64,000 bases of DNA, taken from Streptomyces sp. NBC_00654 (GTDB lineage: Bacteria; Actinomycetota; Actinomycetes; Streptomycetales; Streptomycetaceae). The notes beneath the pieces were generated by a model. That model searched no databases, was not told the origin of the DNA, and saw only the letters and a program-made list of their open reading frames with translations. The number at the start of each line of letters is the position of its first letter. Position 1 is the first letter of the stretch. The DNA lies in NCBI RefSeq assembly GCF_026341775.1, contig NZ_JAPEOB010000001.1, forward strand, positions 3,596,001 through 3,660,000. The letters are read 5' to 3'. The position numbers were made by a program, and so were the translations under genes. This document shows positions 56,877-64,000 of this stretch, piece by piece.

Positions 56877-57781
56877 TCCAGCCGCAGCCCCGCGGCGTCG
56901 AGCTCCTCGCGCACCCCCTCCTCGCGGAACTTCGCCGACACCTCCGTACGCAGTTCCTCCCCGGCCCCGAACGGAACCACCAGATCCAGCTCGGGGATCT
57001 TCACCGTGAGCGCCCGGCGGGCCCGCAGCCGCATCTCGATCCACTCGGCACGCGGGTCCCACACCGCGACATGGCCGAAGGCGTCGAGCGGGAAATCGGC
57101 CCCCAGCTCACGGTTGACGACGCTCAGCACGTTCTTGTTGAACGCGGCCGTGACCCCGGCCGCGTCGTCGTACGCGGCCACCAGCGTGTCCTGGTCCTTC
57201 ACCAGGTCGGTGCCGAGCAGCAGCGAGTCACCGGGGGAGAGCAGCGACCGTACGGAGCGCAGGAAGGACCCGCGCTCCTCCGGGAGGAGATTGCCGATCG
57301 TGCCGCCCAGGAACGCGACCAGTCGCGGACCCGGGGTGCCGGGCAGCGCCAGGCCGCCGGTGAAGTCGGCGATGAGCGCGTGCACCGAGAGGTCCGGCCG
57401 CTCGGCGAGCAGGGATTCGGCCGCTCCGGTCAGCGCGCTCTCACTGACGTCGACGGGTACGTAGCTGTGCAGCGCGGGCAGGGCGTCCAGCAGGTGCCGG
57501 GTCTTCTCGGAGGAGCCCGAACCCAGTTCGATCAGCGTGCGGGCACCGGATGCCGAGGCGATCTCCCCGGCGCGGGCCAGCAGGATCTCCCGTTCGGCCC
57601 GCGTCGGGTAGTACTCGGGCAGCCGGGTGATCTCCTCGAACAGCTCGCTGCCGTGCGCGTCGTAGAACCACTTGGGCGGCAGGGTCTTCGGGTGCCGGGT
57701 CAGACCGCTGAGAACGTCGGCGCGCAGCGCCGCGTCCGTCGCGTCCTCCGGCAGGGTGCGGGTCAGCAGAAAGGGACTCAC
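56789..57781 (-). CDS. egtD: histidine N-alpha-trimethyltransferase, ergothioneine synthesis
   Basis: The 330-aa SAM-dependent enzyme has the EgtD pattern (TLPPKWFYDAHGSELFEEIT, LPEYYPTRAEREIL, LIELGSGSSEKTRHLLDAL, FLGGTIGNLLPEERGSFL). It trimethylates histidine to hercynine, the first committed step. It is the last gene of egtABCD; its GTG start overlaps the egtC stop by 4 bp. The 3' end overlaps the convergent acyltransferase gene by 88 bp. Confidence 0.96.
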   Translation of the reverse strand: MSPFLLTRTLPEDATDAALRADVLSGLTRHPKTLPPKWFYDAHGSELFEEITRLPEYYPTRAEREILLARAGEIASASGARTLIELGSGSSEKTRHLLDALPALHSYVPVDVSESALTGAAESLLAERPDLSVHALIADFTGGLALPGTPGPRLVAFLGGTIGNLLPEERGSFLRSVRSLLSPGDSLLLGTDLVKDQDTLVAAYDDAAGVTAAFNKNVLSVVNRELGADFPLDAFGHVAVWDPRAEWIEMRLRARRALTVKIPELDLVVPFGAGEELRTEVSAKFREEGVREELDAAGLRLDQWWTDSAGRFALSLATAVRPAASTAVRA

Positions 57782-58533
57782 GCGGTGGGCTCCTTGAGCG
57801 GGGTCAGCGAGACATCGGCAAGGGTCGCGACCAGCAGGGTGCGGTCGGGGACCTCCCGCCAGCGGGAATCGTCGTCGTACGGCTCCGAGGCCACCACCGT
57901 GCGGCGGGCCGGAGCGTGGAGATACCAGAGGCTGTCGCCCCACGCGGTGCCCACGATGACGGAACCGTCGGTGAGCAGCAGATTCAGCCGGGAGCCGGGA
58001 GCCGCGGCCGCGATCTCGCCCACGGTGTCCGCGACGGCCTGCGGGACGGCGTCGCCCCGGGCCGTCCGGTGGCGCACGAGTGCCCAGATCAGCGCGGAGT
58101 CGCAGCGGGCGGTCAGCGTCAGCAGTTCGGCGGGGGGAAGCGTGGCTGCCAGGTCCGCCATCGACCCGGGCCAGCCCCTGACCACCCCGTTGTGGCTGAA
58201 GAGCAACCGGCCCGCGGCGAACGGGGCGGCCGCCGCCTCCCCGTCCGCGCCCGCCTCCGTCGCGTCACGGACCGCGGCGAGCAGCGCCGTGCTGCGCACC
58301 ACCCGGGCCAGATCGGCGAACGTCTCGTCGCCCCAGACGGGGCCCCGGCGCCGGTAGCGGCCGGGCACCGGGTCGCCGTCCGCGTACCAGCCCACACCGA
58401 AACCGTCGGCGTTGACCGTGCCGAACCGCTGCCGGCGCGGTTCCCAGGACTGGCGGACCAGTGAGTGCGGGGGTGAGAGAACTATCTCGCCCAGGGCCAC
58501 CGGCTGTCCCACATAGGCGATATGACGACACAT
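57778..58533 (-). CDS. egtC: gamma-glutamyl-hercynylcysteine sulfoxide amidohydrolase
   Basis: The 251-aa protein is a class II glutamine-amidotransferase-type (Ntn) hydrolase beginning MCRHIAYVG, so Cys2 is the nucleophile. It continues NADGFGVGWY and LFSHNGVVRGWPGS with the oxyanion Asn-Gly. EgtC removes glutamate from the gamma-glutamyl conjugate made by EgtB. It overlaps egtB by 1 bp and egtD by 4 bp. Confidence 0.95.
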   Translation of the reverse strand: MCRHIAYVGQPVALGEIVLSPPHSLVRQSWEPRRQRFGTVNADGFGVGWYADGDPVPGRYRRRGPVWGDETFADLARVVRSTALLAAVRDATEAGADGEAAAAPFAAGRLLFSHNGVVRGWPGSMADLAATLPPAELLTLTARCDSALIWALVRHRTARGDAVPQAVADTVGEIAAAAPGSRLNLLLTDGSVIVGTAWGDSLWYLHAPARRTVVASEPYDDDSRWREVPDRTLLVATLADVSLTPLKEPTA

Positions 58534-59864
58534 CAGGCATCCCTCGCGGTCCGGAAGCCGGAGAAGATCTGGCGCCGTACCGGCAGGTCCCAGTTGCGGA
58601 ACGTACCCCGGCAGGCGACCGGGTCCACGGCGAACGAACCGCCGCGCAGCACCTTGTGGTCCGGGCCGAAGAACACTTCCGAGTACTCGCGGTAGGGGAA
58701 GGCCGCGAAGCCCGGGTAGGGGAGGAGGTCGCTCGACGTCCACTCCCACACATCGCCCATCAACTGGCCCGCGCCGTACGGGGACCGGCCCGCCGCGTAG
58801 GCGCCGGCCGCCGAGGGGCGGAGGTGGCGCTGTCCCAGATTGGCGCGGTCCGCGGTCGGGTCCTCGTCGCCCCACGGGTAGCGCCGGGACCGCCCGGACG
58901 CCGGATCGTGGCGGGCCGCCTTCTCCCACTCGGTCTCCGTGGGCAGCCTCCTGCCCGCCCAGCGGGCGTACGCGTCCGCCTCGTACCAGCTGACGTGCAG
59001 CACGGGCTCGTCGGCGGGCACCGGCTCGGTCACCCCGAACCGGCGGCGCAGCCACTGCCCGGCCTCCCGGTGCCAGAACAGCGGTGCCGACAGCGCGTGT
59101 TCCCGCACCATGGCCCAGCCCTCCGGCGCCCACCAGCGGGCGTCGGTGTATCCGCCGTCCTCGATGAACCGCTGATACGCGCCGCAGGTCACCGGGGCCG
59201 TGTCGAGGTGGAAGGCCGCCACCTCGCGGCGGTGGGCGGGCCGTTCGTTGTCCAGCGCCCATGGCTCGGTGGACGTTCCCATGGTGAACGGGCCCGCCGG
59301 TACCAGGACTTCGGCCGCGAGAGCCGCGTCGTCGGTGGGGGCGGGCGGCTGGGGGGCGGTCAGGACGGCCGGGCCCGCGCGCAGCTGATGGGTGATCAGC
59401 ATCGTTTCGTCGTGCTGCTGTTCGTGCTGGGCGATCATCCCGAAGGCGAAGGCGGCCCGTTCGAGAGGCCGGCCGCCCTCGTGCAGCTCGGCGCCCTCCA
59501 GCAGGTCCAGTGCCCTGCCCCGCACCTCGGCGGCGTACGCGCGTGCCTCGGCGGGCGCGAGGAGGGGCAGTGACGGCCGGGTGGCGCGGGGATGCTCGAA
59601 GGCGTCGTACAGTCCGTCGATCTCCGGGCGCATGGCCTCCCGGCCGCCCACGTTGCGCAGCAGCCACAGCTCCTCCTGGTTGCCGATGTGCGCCAGGTCC
59701 CAGACCAGTGGCGACATCAACGGGGAGTGCTGAGCGGTCAGTTCGCCGTCGTCCACGCTCCCGGTGAGCAGGGCGGTACGGTCGCGAGCGGTGAGGAGCG
59801 CGTCATGGGCGAGCCGCCGCAGGGTCTCGGGGTCGACGCCGGGTGTGCCGTGGGAGTCGGTCAT
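58533..59864 (-). CDS. egtB: hercynine oxygenase (sulfoxide synthase)
   Basis: The 443-aa enzyme has an N-terminal DinB-like helical domain with the iron-binding HxxxHxE motif (AQHEQQHDE) and a C-terminal formylglycine-generating-enzyme-like domain (VPAGPFTMGTS, LPTETEWEKAAR, GDVWEWTSSDLLPYPGF, VLRGGSFAVDP). It links hercynine to gamma-glutamylcysteine using oxygen and a non-heme iron. The ATG at 59864 shares one base with the egtA stop; GGAGG-like CAGGAGGT is close upstream. Confidence 0.96.
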   Translation of the reverse strand: MTDSHGTPGVDPETLRRLAHDALLTARDRTALLTGSVDDGELTAQHSPLMSPLVWDLAHIGNQEELWLLRNVGGREAMRPEIDGLYDAFEHPRATRPSLPLLAPAEARAYAAEVRGRALDLLEGAELHEGGRPLERAAFAFGMIAQHEQQHDETMLITHQLRAGPAVLTAPQPPAPTDDAALAAEVLVPAGPFTMGTSTEPWALDNERPAHRREVAAFHLDTAPVTCGAYQRFIEDGGYTDARWWAPEGWAMVREHALSAPLFWHREAGQWLRRRFGVTEPVPADEPVLHVSWYEADAYARWAGRRLPTETEWEKAARHDPASGRSRRYPWGDEDPTADRANLGQRHLRPSAAGAYAAGRSPYGAGQLMGDVWEWTSSDLLPYPGFAAFPYREYSEVFFGPDHKVLRGGSFAVDPVACRGTFRNWDLPVRRQIFSGFRTARDA

Positions 59865-61195
59865 CAGGAGGTGCCCCTTCCGGAGTGCGGCGTCGCGTCG
59901 TTCCCCGCGGTCGAGGTACCGGGACCGGCGGGATCGGGCAGGTCGTCGGCCGGACATCGGCCCCGCGCGACGAAGCGGTCGTGGAAGGCCGCCACGGTGT
60001 CGTGCACGGCCCGGCTCGCGCCGATCCGGGGGAGCGCCTCCAGCGCCACCTCGAAGCAGGTGACGGCCGCCGCCCGCAGCTCGGGGTCGGCCAGACCGTC
60101 CCGGGCGGCGCCCGCCCAGAGCGGATTGCGGGGCGCGGCGGGAGAGCCCGCCGTCTCCGCGAGCGGTTTGACGGTGCGGTACACGGTCTCGGCGGCCTCC
60201 GGGTCGTCGAACAGCGCCGTGGTCACGGCGAGCGGCACCAGCCATCCGTCCGGTCCGCCCTGCGCGTCGATCATGCGGAGTTCGAGGTGCCCGCGCGGAC
60301 GCACCGGCGGGAACAGCGTCGTGACGTGGTAGTCGAGATCGGCGCGCACGGGCGGCCGGGGGACACCGCTGCGGATCCACTCCCGGAAGGTGAGCCCGTC
60401 CGGCACGGTCCAGGGGACGGCGTCGCCCCGGATGCACATCACCGTCGTGTCCAGCGCGTGGGCGGCCCAGGCGTCGCGCGGCGGCAGACGGCCGGGCGGG
60501 GCCAGTGAGCGTACCGGGTCGAGGTTCGCCCACAGGGCCTGCCGGGTGGACTGCCACCCGGTCCTGCGCCCTTGCCGGAAAGGCGAGTTGGCGAAGGACG
60601 CCACCAGGACGGCGCCCAGCAGATGGGCGAGCTGCCAGCGCCGCCCGTAGCCGAGCGGCCCCGGCTCCTCCACGCCCGCGTCCAGACAGACCTGGACGGA
60701 AGCGGAGGTGCACATCATCGCCCGCCCGGCCGGTCCCGAGCGGTCCAGGGCCCGCTCCATGGCCTCGTAGCGCGGCTCCAGCAGCCTGCGGCGCGGTGGA
60801 TGCCAGGGATCGACGCCCAGGCCGACCGGCGCGAGTCCCAGCCGCCCGAGGGTGTCTCGCACGGCGGCGAGGTCGGCGGCGGTGGCCTCGACGCAGGCCA
60901 TCAGTGAGTCCGCGGGCAGGGAGCTGAGCTCCAGCTGGCCGCCGGGCTCGAAGGTCAGCGAGGCGCTCAGCGGCAGGGCGCGGACGGCGTCCACCGCGGC
61001 GTCGTGGCGCTCCTGGGACACCGGGACATCGGGGCGGTCCCGGTCGTGGACGAGCCATTCCAGCTCCACACCCACGGTGCGGGGCGGGCCGGTCTTGAAA
61101 CAGATGCCACGCAGTAAGTCCTCCGCCCCGCCCTCATCGAGGGGGGCGTCGGCGGAAGGGCGCGGGCCGTGATCGCCGGAACTGTCCGGGGGCAT
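59864..61195 (-). CDS. egtA: glutamate-cysteine ligase of the ergothioneine pathway
   Basis: The 443-aa protein of the GCS2/EgtA type shows VGVELEWLVHD, LTFEPGGQLELSSLPAD, MMCTSASVQVCLD and ASFANSPFRQG. It makes gamma-glutamylcysteine for EgtB and is first in the four-gene operon; egtE is not present, as is usual in Streptomyces. The start ATG 61195 has GAGGAGG 6 nt upstream. Codon 27 is TTA (plus-strand bases 61115-61117), the only TTA seen in the operon, so its synthesis may depend on the bldA tRNA and so on developmental stage. Confidence 0.95.
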   Translation of the reverse strand: MPPDSSGDHGPRPSADAPLDEGGAEDLLRGICFKTGPPRTVGVELEWLVHDRDRPDVPVSQERHDAAVDAVRALPLSASLTFEPGGQLELSSLPADSLMACVEATAADLAAVRDTLGRLGLAPVGLGVDPWHPPRRRLLEPRYEAMERALDRSGPAGRAMMCTSASVQVCLDAGVEEPGPLGYGRRWQLAHLLGAVLVASFANSPFRQGRRTGWQSTRQALWANLDPVRSLAPPGRLPPRDAWAAHALDTTVMCIRGDAVPWTVPDGLTFREWIRSGVPRPPVRADLDYHVTTLFPPVRPRGHLELRMIDAQGGPDGWLVPLAVTTALFDDPEAAETVYRTVKPLAETAGSPAAPRNPLWAGAARDGLADPELRAAAVTCFEVALEALPRIGASRAVHDTVAAFHDRFVARGRCPADDLPDPAGPGTSTAGNDATPHSGRGTS

Positions 61196-61341
61196 ACGGG
61201 CCTCCTCTTCGGTTACATCGATACCACCCAAACCCCTCCCCCGAGATCGCACAAGAGTGCCCCCGGCCGACGGAAATCCGCTTGCGTCCATGCCGGTACG
61301 GAGCCGAGCATGCCCCGTATGCACCACACGGGGGCGCGCCC

Positions 61342-62178
61342 ATGAGCGCACGACTGCGCGGCATCGCGCGGGAGACGGAGCAGGCCGTCCAGGCCGGCCG
61401 GTACCGCACCGAGGACGGCCGGGAGGTGTCCATCGAGCGCGCGCTGACCGCCGCGCTCTCCGGCACCCGGCTCTACGGCCCCGAGCCGGTGCCCGTCGCC
61501 GTCCTGGACACCGACCGCACCACGGCCGTCGAGGTGACCGGCGAGAGCAGCCTGCGGGCGGCACACCGGATGACCCGTGCGGCGGCGGGCAAGGTCGCCG
61601 TCCTCAACTACGCCTCGGCCCGCAATCCGGGCGGTGGCTACCTCAACGGCGCGCAGGCCCAGGAAGAGGCTCTGTGCCGGGGCTCCGCGCTCCACGCGAC
61701 CCTGTTGCGCGCCCCCGACTACTACGCCCACCACCGCGCCGAACGCAGCGCGTTCTACACCGACCGGGTGATCCACTCGCCCGGTGTACCGGTGTTCCGC
61801 GACGACCGGGGACGGTTCCTCGACCTCCCGTACAGCGTGGGCTTCCTCACCTCGCCCGCGCCCAACGCCGGAGTCATCCGCAGGCGGACCCCGGACGAGG
61901 CGCACCGCATCCCGGCCGCACTCGCGAGTCGCGCCGAACGGGTGCTGGAGGTGGCGGCGGTACGCGGCTACCGCAGGCTGGTGCTGGGAGCGTGGGGCTG
62001 CGGGGTGTTCCGGAACGATCCGGCACAGGTGGCGGGCGCCTTCCACACGCTGCTCCGCGACGGCGGCCGGTTCGGCGGCCACTTCGAGCAGATCGTCTTC
62101 GGCATCCTGGAACGCGGCCCGGAGTCCGCCGTCCGCACGGCTTTCGCCGGTACGTTCGCCGACCGGCTCCAGGACTGA
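61342..62178 (+). CDS. TIGR02452-family protein, microbial PARG-like macro domain
   Basis: The 278-aa protein has a DUF2263-type N-terminal part and the poly(ADP-ribose) glycohydrolase signature GGG-x6-8-QEE (NPGGGYLNGAQAQEEALCRG), then LGAWGCGVFRNDP near the end. Bacterial-type PARG removes ADP-ribose chains, and proteins of this family are presumed ADP-ribose hydrolases or binders. The catalytic glutamate pair is intact. It is divergent from egtA (146-bp gap) and converges on the MazF/PemK-like gene with only 12 bp between stops. Confidence 0.9.
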   Translation: MSARLRGIARETEQAVQAGRYRTEDGREVSIERALTAALSGTRLYGPEPVPVAVLDTDRTTAVEVTGESSLRAAHRMTRAAAGKVAVLNYASARNPGGGYLNGAQAQEEALCRGSALHATLLRAPDYYAHHRAERSAFYTDRVIHSPGVPVFRDDRGRFLDLPYSVGFLTSPAPNAGVIRRRTPDEAHRIPAALASRAERVLEVAAVRGYRRLVLGAWGCGVFRNDPAQVAGAFHTLLRDGGRFGGHFEQIVFGILERGPESAVRTAFAGTFADRLQD

Positions 62179-62190
62179 AGGGCCCTCCGG

Positions 62191-62658
62191 TCAGCTCCAG
62201 CCGTACAGTTCCCGCAGCCGCCCGGCGACCAGCTCGAACCGCTCCCGGTCCAGCGCGCAGGCCTCCCGCCGCATCCCGTCCTCGTGCACCCGCAGCACCC
62301 GGTCCAGATCGGCCCAGGACGGCCGGCCCGAGCTGTCCCAGGGGCCCGCCCCCAGCGCCACCCACTCGCGGTCCGGATCGTGCTGCTTGCTGGAGAGCTG
62401 GACGGCGAGCAGGGTGCCCGCCTCCTCGCGGGCCACGACGAGAACCGGCCGGTCCTTGCCGCGCCCGTCGTTCTCCTCGAACGGCACCCAGGTCCAGACG
62501 ATCTCGCCCGGATCGGGATCGCCGTCGCGGTCGGGGGCGTACAGGGTGCGGACCGGGCCCACATCGCGCGGATCGGCCTGGACGGTCGCGGCCGGTCCGC
62601 CGCGGCCGGGGGAGCCGGACGAACTGTCGGTGCTGTATGTGCCGTGGTGGAACGTCAT
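62191..62658 (-). CDS. PemK/MazF-family toxin-like protein
   Basis: The 155-aa protein has a PemK/MazF-like core in its second half (DPGEIVWTWVPFEENDGRGK, DRPVLVVAREEAGTLLAVQL), but the first 45 residues are a polar extension. Such proteins are ribonucleases in toxin-antitoxin pairs; however, no antitoxin gene lies on either side and the RDRPVLV motif follows a longer loop than in MazF, so it may not be a toxin. ATG 62658. Similar solitary PemK-like proteins occur in many Streptomyces chromosomes. Confidence 0.8.
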   Translation of the reverse strand: MTFHHGTYSTDSSSGSPGRGGPAATVQADPRDVGPVRTLYAPDRDGDPDPGEIVWTWVPFEENDGRGKDRPVLVVAREEAGTLLAVQLSSKQHDPDREWVALGAGPWDSSGRPSWADLDRVLRVHEDGMRREACALDRERFELVAGRLRELYGWS

Positions 62659-62729
62659 CGCATCACCGTAGGACCTGGACGGCCCATTCCGTGGAGCGGG
62701 GCCGTCGAACCGGCCGCAGGCTCGGCCTC

Positions 62730-63283
62730 ATGGCCCACACCGTCACCATCACGCTGTCCCGGATCGTCACCGCCGCCGCACTCCTCGCGGCAACCCTGCT
62801 CCCGGCGGCTCCTGCCGGAGCGTCGGATCCGCCGCGTCCCGGAGGACAGGAATCCGCACCCGCACCCGCACCCGCACCCTCAACCGTAGGGTCAGACTCC
62901 GGTACGGGCGGAGGCGGCCCGAGGGCCCTCCCGCGCACGGTGCCGGCCTGGCTGCCCCACCGGGACCAGGAGGGCGCGTACCAGGACGCACTGCGGCCCG
63001 TCGGCCAGCTGCACACTGTCAGCCCCTTCTGGTACGAGGCGATCTCGGCCGGCCGGATCGACGTACACCCCGGCGCCGGAGAACGCCGCATCATCGACGG
63101 ACCGCACCGGGCGGGCACCGAGGTGGTGCCCACCGTCATGGAGACGATGAAGTCCGGAGCCCTGGCGGCGATCCCCACCAGCCCCGCCCGGCGGTGCTGC
63201 GCCGCCACGGCGTACGCGACACGGCCCTGTGGGCCCTGAACTTCGAGGACCCCGCACTGTGGCCGGAGCCGGCCTGCGGCTGA
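62730..63283 (+). pseudogene. internally deleted, frameshifted secreted glycosidase-like gene (GH18-like)
   Basis: The frame from ATG 62730 encodes a signal peptide (LSRIVTAAALLAATLLPAAP), a Pro/Ala linker, and the beginning of what looks like a GH18-type domain (LHTVSPFWYEAISAGRID, EVVPTVMETMKSGALAA). It then runs into unrelated residues and stops at 63239. From about 63190 another frame reads VLRRHGVRDTALWALNFED then PALWPEP and stops at 63283, resembling the end of such a domain. The catalytic middle (roughly 150-200 residues expected) is missing. A deletion with frameshift is the simplest reading; a genuine 169-aa secreted protein is the alternative. Confidence 0.6.
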
Positions 63284-63408
63284 GCCACGGGCTCGCGCGG
63301 GCCGCCGTCACCGGGGGCGCCGGCGCACCGTTTCCGGCGCTCCGGCTCCGCGCTACGGGCCCCCGGACCGTTCCCCGGACCGCCCGGTCTGGAAGACTGC
63401 CCGACGCC

Positions 63409-64000
63409 ATGAGCCAGTTACCCAAACAGCCCGCCGCAGTCTCCGTTCCGACCAGCGCCGACGTGGCGCGACTCGCAGGAGTCTCCCGGGCCACCGTGTC
63501 GTACGTACTGAACAACAACGCCACCGTGCGGATCAGCGAACCCACCCGGCGAAGAGTCAGGGAAGCCGCGGCCCATCTCGGCTATGTGCCGCACGCGGCC
63601 GCCCGGAGCCTGCGCGCCGGACATACCCGGATGGTGCTGCTGCCCGACGGGAACACGCCCGCGGGGCCTCTGCACCAGCACTTCATCGAAGAACTCCAGT
63701 CCGGGCTGCGCCGCCTCGACTACACCGTCGTCCAGTACGGCAGCGGCGGCCTCGGGGCCGACGAGGCCGCCAGGGCGTGGGCGGAACTGCGGCCCGTCGC
63801 CGTCGTCGCCCCCGCCGGGGTCGCCCTCACACCGCACGGCATAGCCGTGCTCACCCGGTCCGGTGCCAAGGCGGTGATCACCCTGGGCCCGGAGCCGGTG
63901 GACGGCGCGCACGCCCTGGTCATCGACCAGCGGGAGATCGGCGGCTGCGCCGTCGGGCATCTGCTGTCGCGCGGACGCCGCCGGATCGGGGTGGTCATGC
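63409..64000 (+). CDS. LacI-family transcriptional regulator (5' part, cut by window end)
   Basis: From ATG 63409 the frame stays open to the end of the window (197 codons). The N-terminus has the LacI helix-turn-helix (SADVARLAGVSRATVSYVLN) and hinge (GYVPHAAARSLRAGHT); the effector domain begins but is incomplete. It would repress sugar-utilisation genes, perhaps those beyond the right edge. The fourth codon is TTA (63418-63420), read by the bldA tRNA in Streptomyces. The ribosome site is weak (GGAAG about 13 nt away). Confidence 0.88.
   Translation, partial: MSQLPKQPAAVSVPTSADVARLAGVSRATVSYVLNNNATVRISEPTRRRVREAAAHLGYVPHAAARSLRAGHTRMVLLPDGNTPAGPLHQHFIEELQSGLRRLDYTVVQYGSGGLGADEAARAWAELRPVAVVAPAGVALTPHGIAVLTRSGAKAVITLGPEPVDGAHALVIDQREIGGCAVGHLLSRGRRRIGVVM

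Overview
High-GC actinobacterial chromosome, almost certainly Streptomyces. Third codon positions are nearly all G/C, GTG/TTG starts and 1- or 4-bp gene overlaps are frequent, and the gene content is typical: Rpf/LysM/M23 wall enzyme, SigB-type sigma with anti-sigma kinase, ergothioneine operon, class F sortase, three-gene sdhCAB next to an RmdA-like c-di-GMP enzyme. No rRNA, tRNA, IS element, prophage or CRISPR array was seen. The first gene is complete; the last (a LacI regulator) runs off the right edge.

Layout. 0-8.3 kb: LacI regulator with an operator-like palindrome at its start, secreted wall hydrolase, DMT transporter, FhuF-like protein, anti-sigma kinase and SigB-family sigma, and a large unusual SDR protein. 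8.3-9.7 kb: a 57-codon gene between two terminators and an overlapping crcB pair. 9.9-18.3 kb: urea module, reading urea transporter, ureA, a His-rich CbiX-like gene, ureB with a Lys/Ala tail, ureC, ureF, ureG, ureD, ammonium transporter. It imports urea, hydrolyses it and moves ammonium; no ureE is present, so the CbiX-like gene is a candidate nickel protein. 18.5-25.7 kb: lipase maturation factor and DUF1990 genes behind a promoter with two matching palindromes, a lipoprotein, a PAS-GAF-SpoIIE-HATPase phosphatase, and a wax ester/TAG synthase. 25.8-28.9 kb: three-gene deoxysugar oxidation cassette (aldo/keto reductase, mutarotase, lactonase), then a Fpg/Nei glycosylase.

29.0-32.9 kb: LytTR regulator, small DUF485-like membrane protein, sodium:solute symporter and LytS-type kinase, a self-contained sensing and uptake operon. 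32.9-34.2 kb: an unknown gene plus an ECF sigma and a mini anti-sigma gene whose 3' ends overlap antisense. 34.5-41.0 kb: envelope genes, including a CapA-like lipoprotein, a polysaccharide deacetylase, a class F sortase and two related surface proteins. 41.6-44.6 kb: a DUF574-type methyltransferase coupled to a PAS-GGDEF-EAL enzyme. 44.7-49.1 kb: LysR regulator divergent from sdhCAB. 49.1-54.9 kb: UvrA-like ABC protein, LLM oxidoreductase, HAD phosphatase, dodecin, and an orphan sugar-binding lipoprotein whose promoter carries a DasR-like site. 55.1-56.9 kb: ornithine-lipid type acyltransferase pair. 56.8-61.2 kb: egtABCD on the minus strand. 61.3-64 kb: PARG-like TIGR02452 protein, MazF/PemK-like protein without a partner, a broken glycosidase-like gene, and a truncated LacI gene.

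Three genes carry the rare leucine codon TTA close to their starts: the urea transporter (codon 21), egtA (codon 27) and the terminal LacI gene (codon 4). In Streptomyces this suggests bldA-dependent expression of urea uptake and ergothioneine synthesis. The main candidates for something undescribed are the CbiX/His-rich protein inside the urease operon, the isolated 57-aa gene at 8605, the shared C-terminal signal of the sortase-linked proteins, and the convergent sigma/anti-sigma pair.
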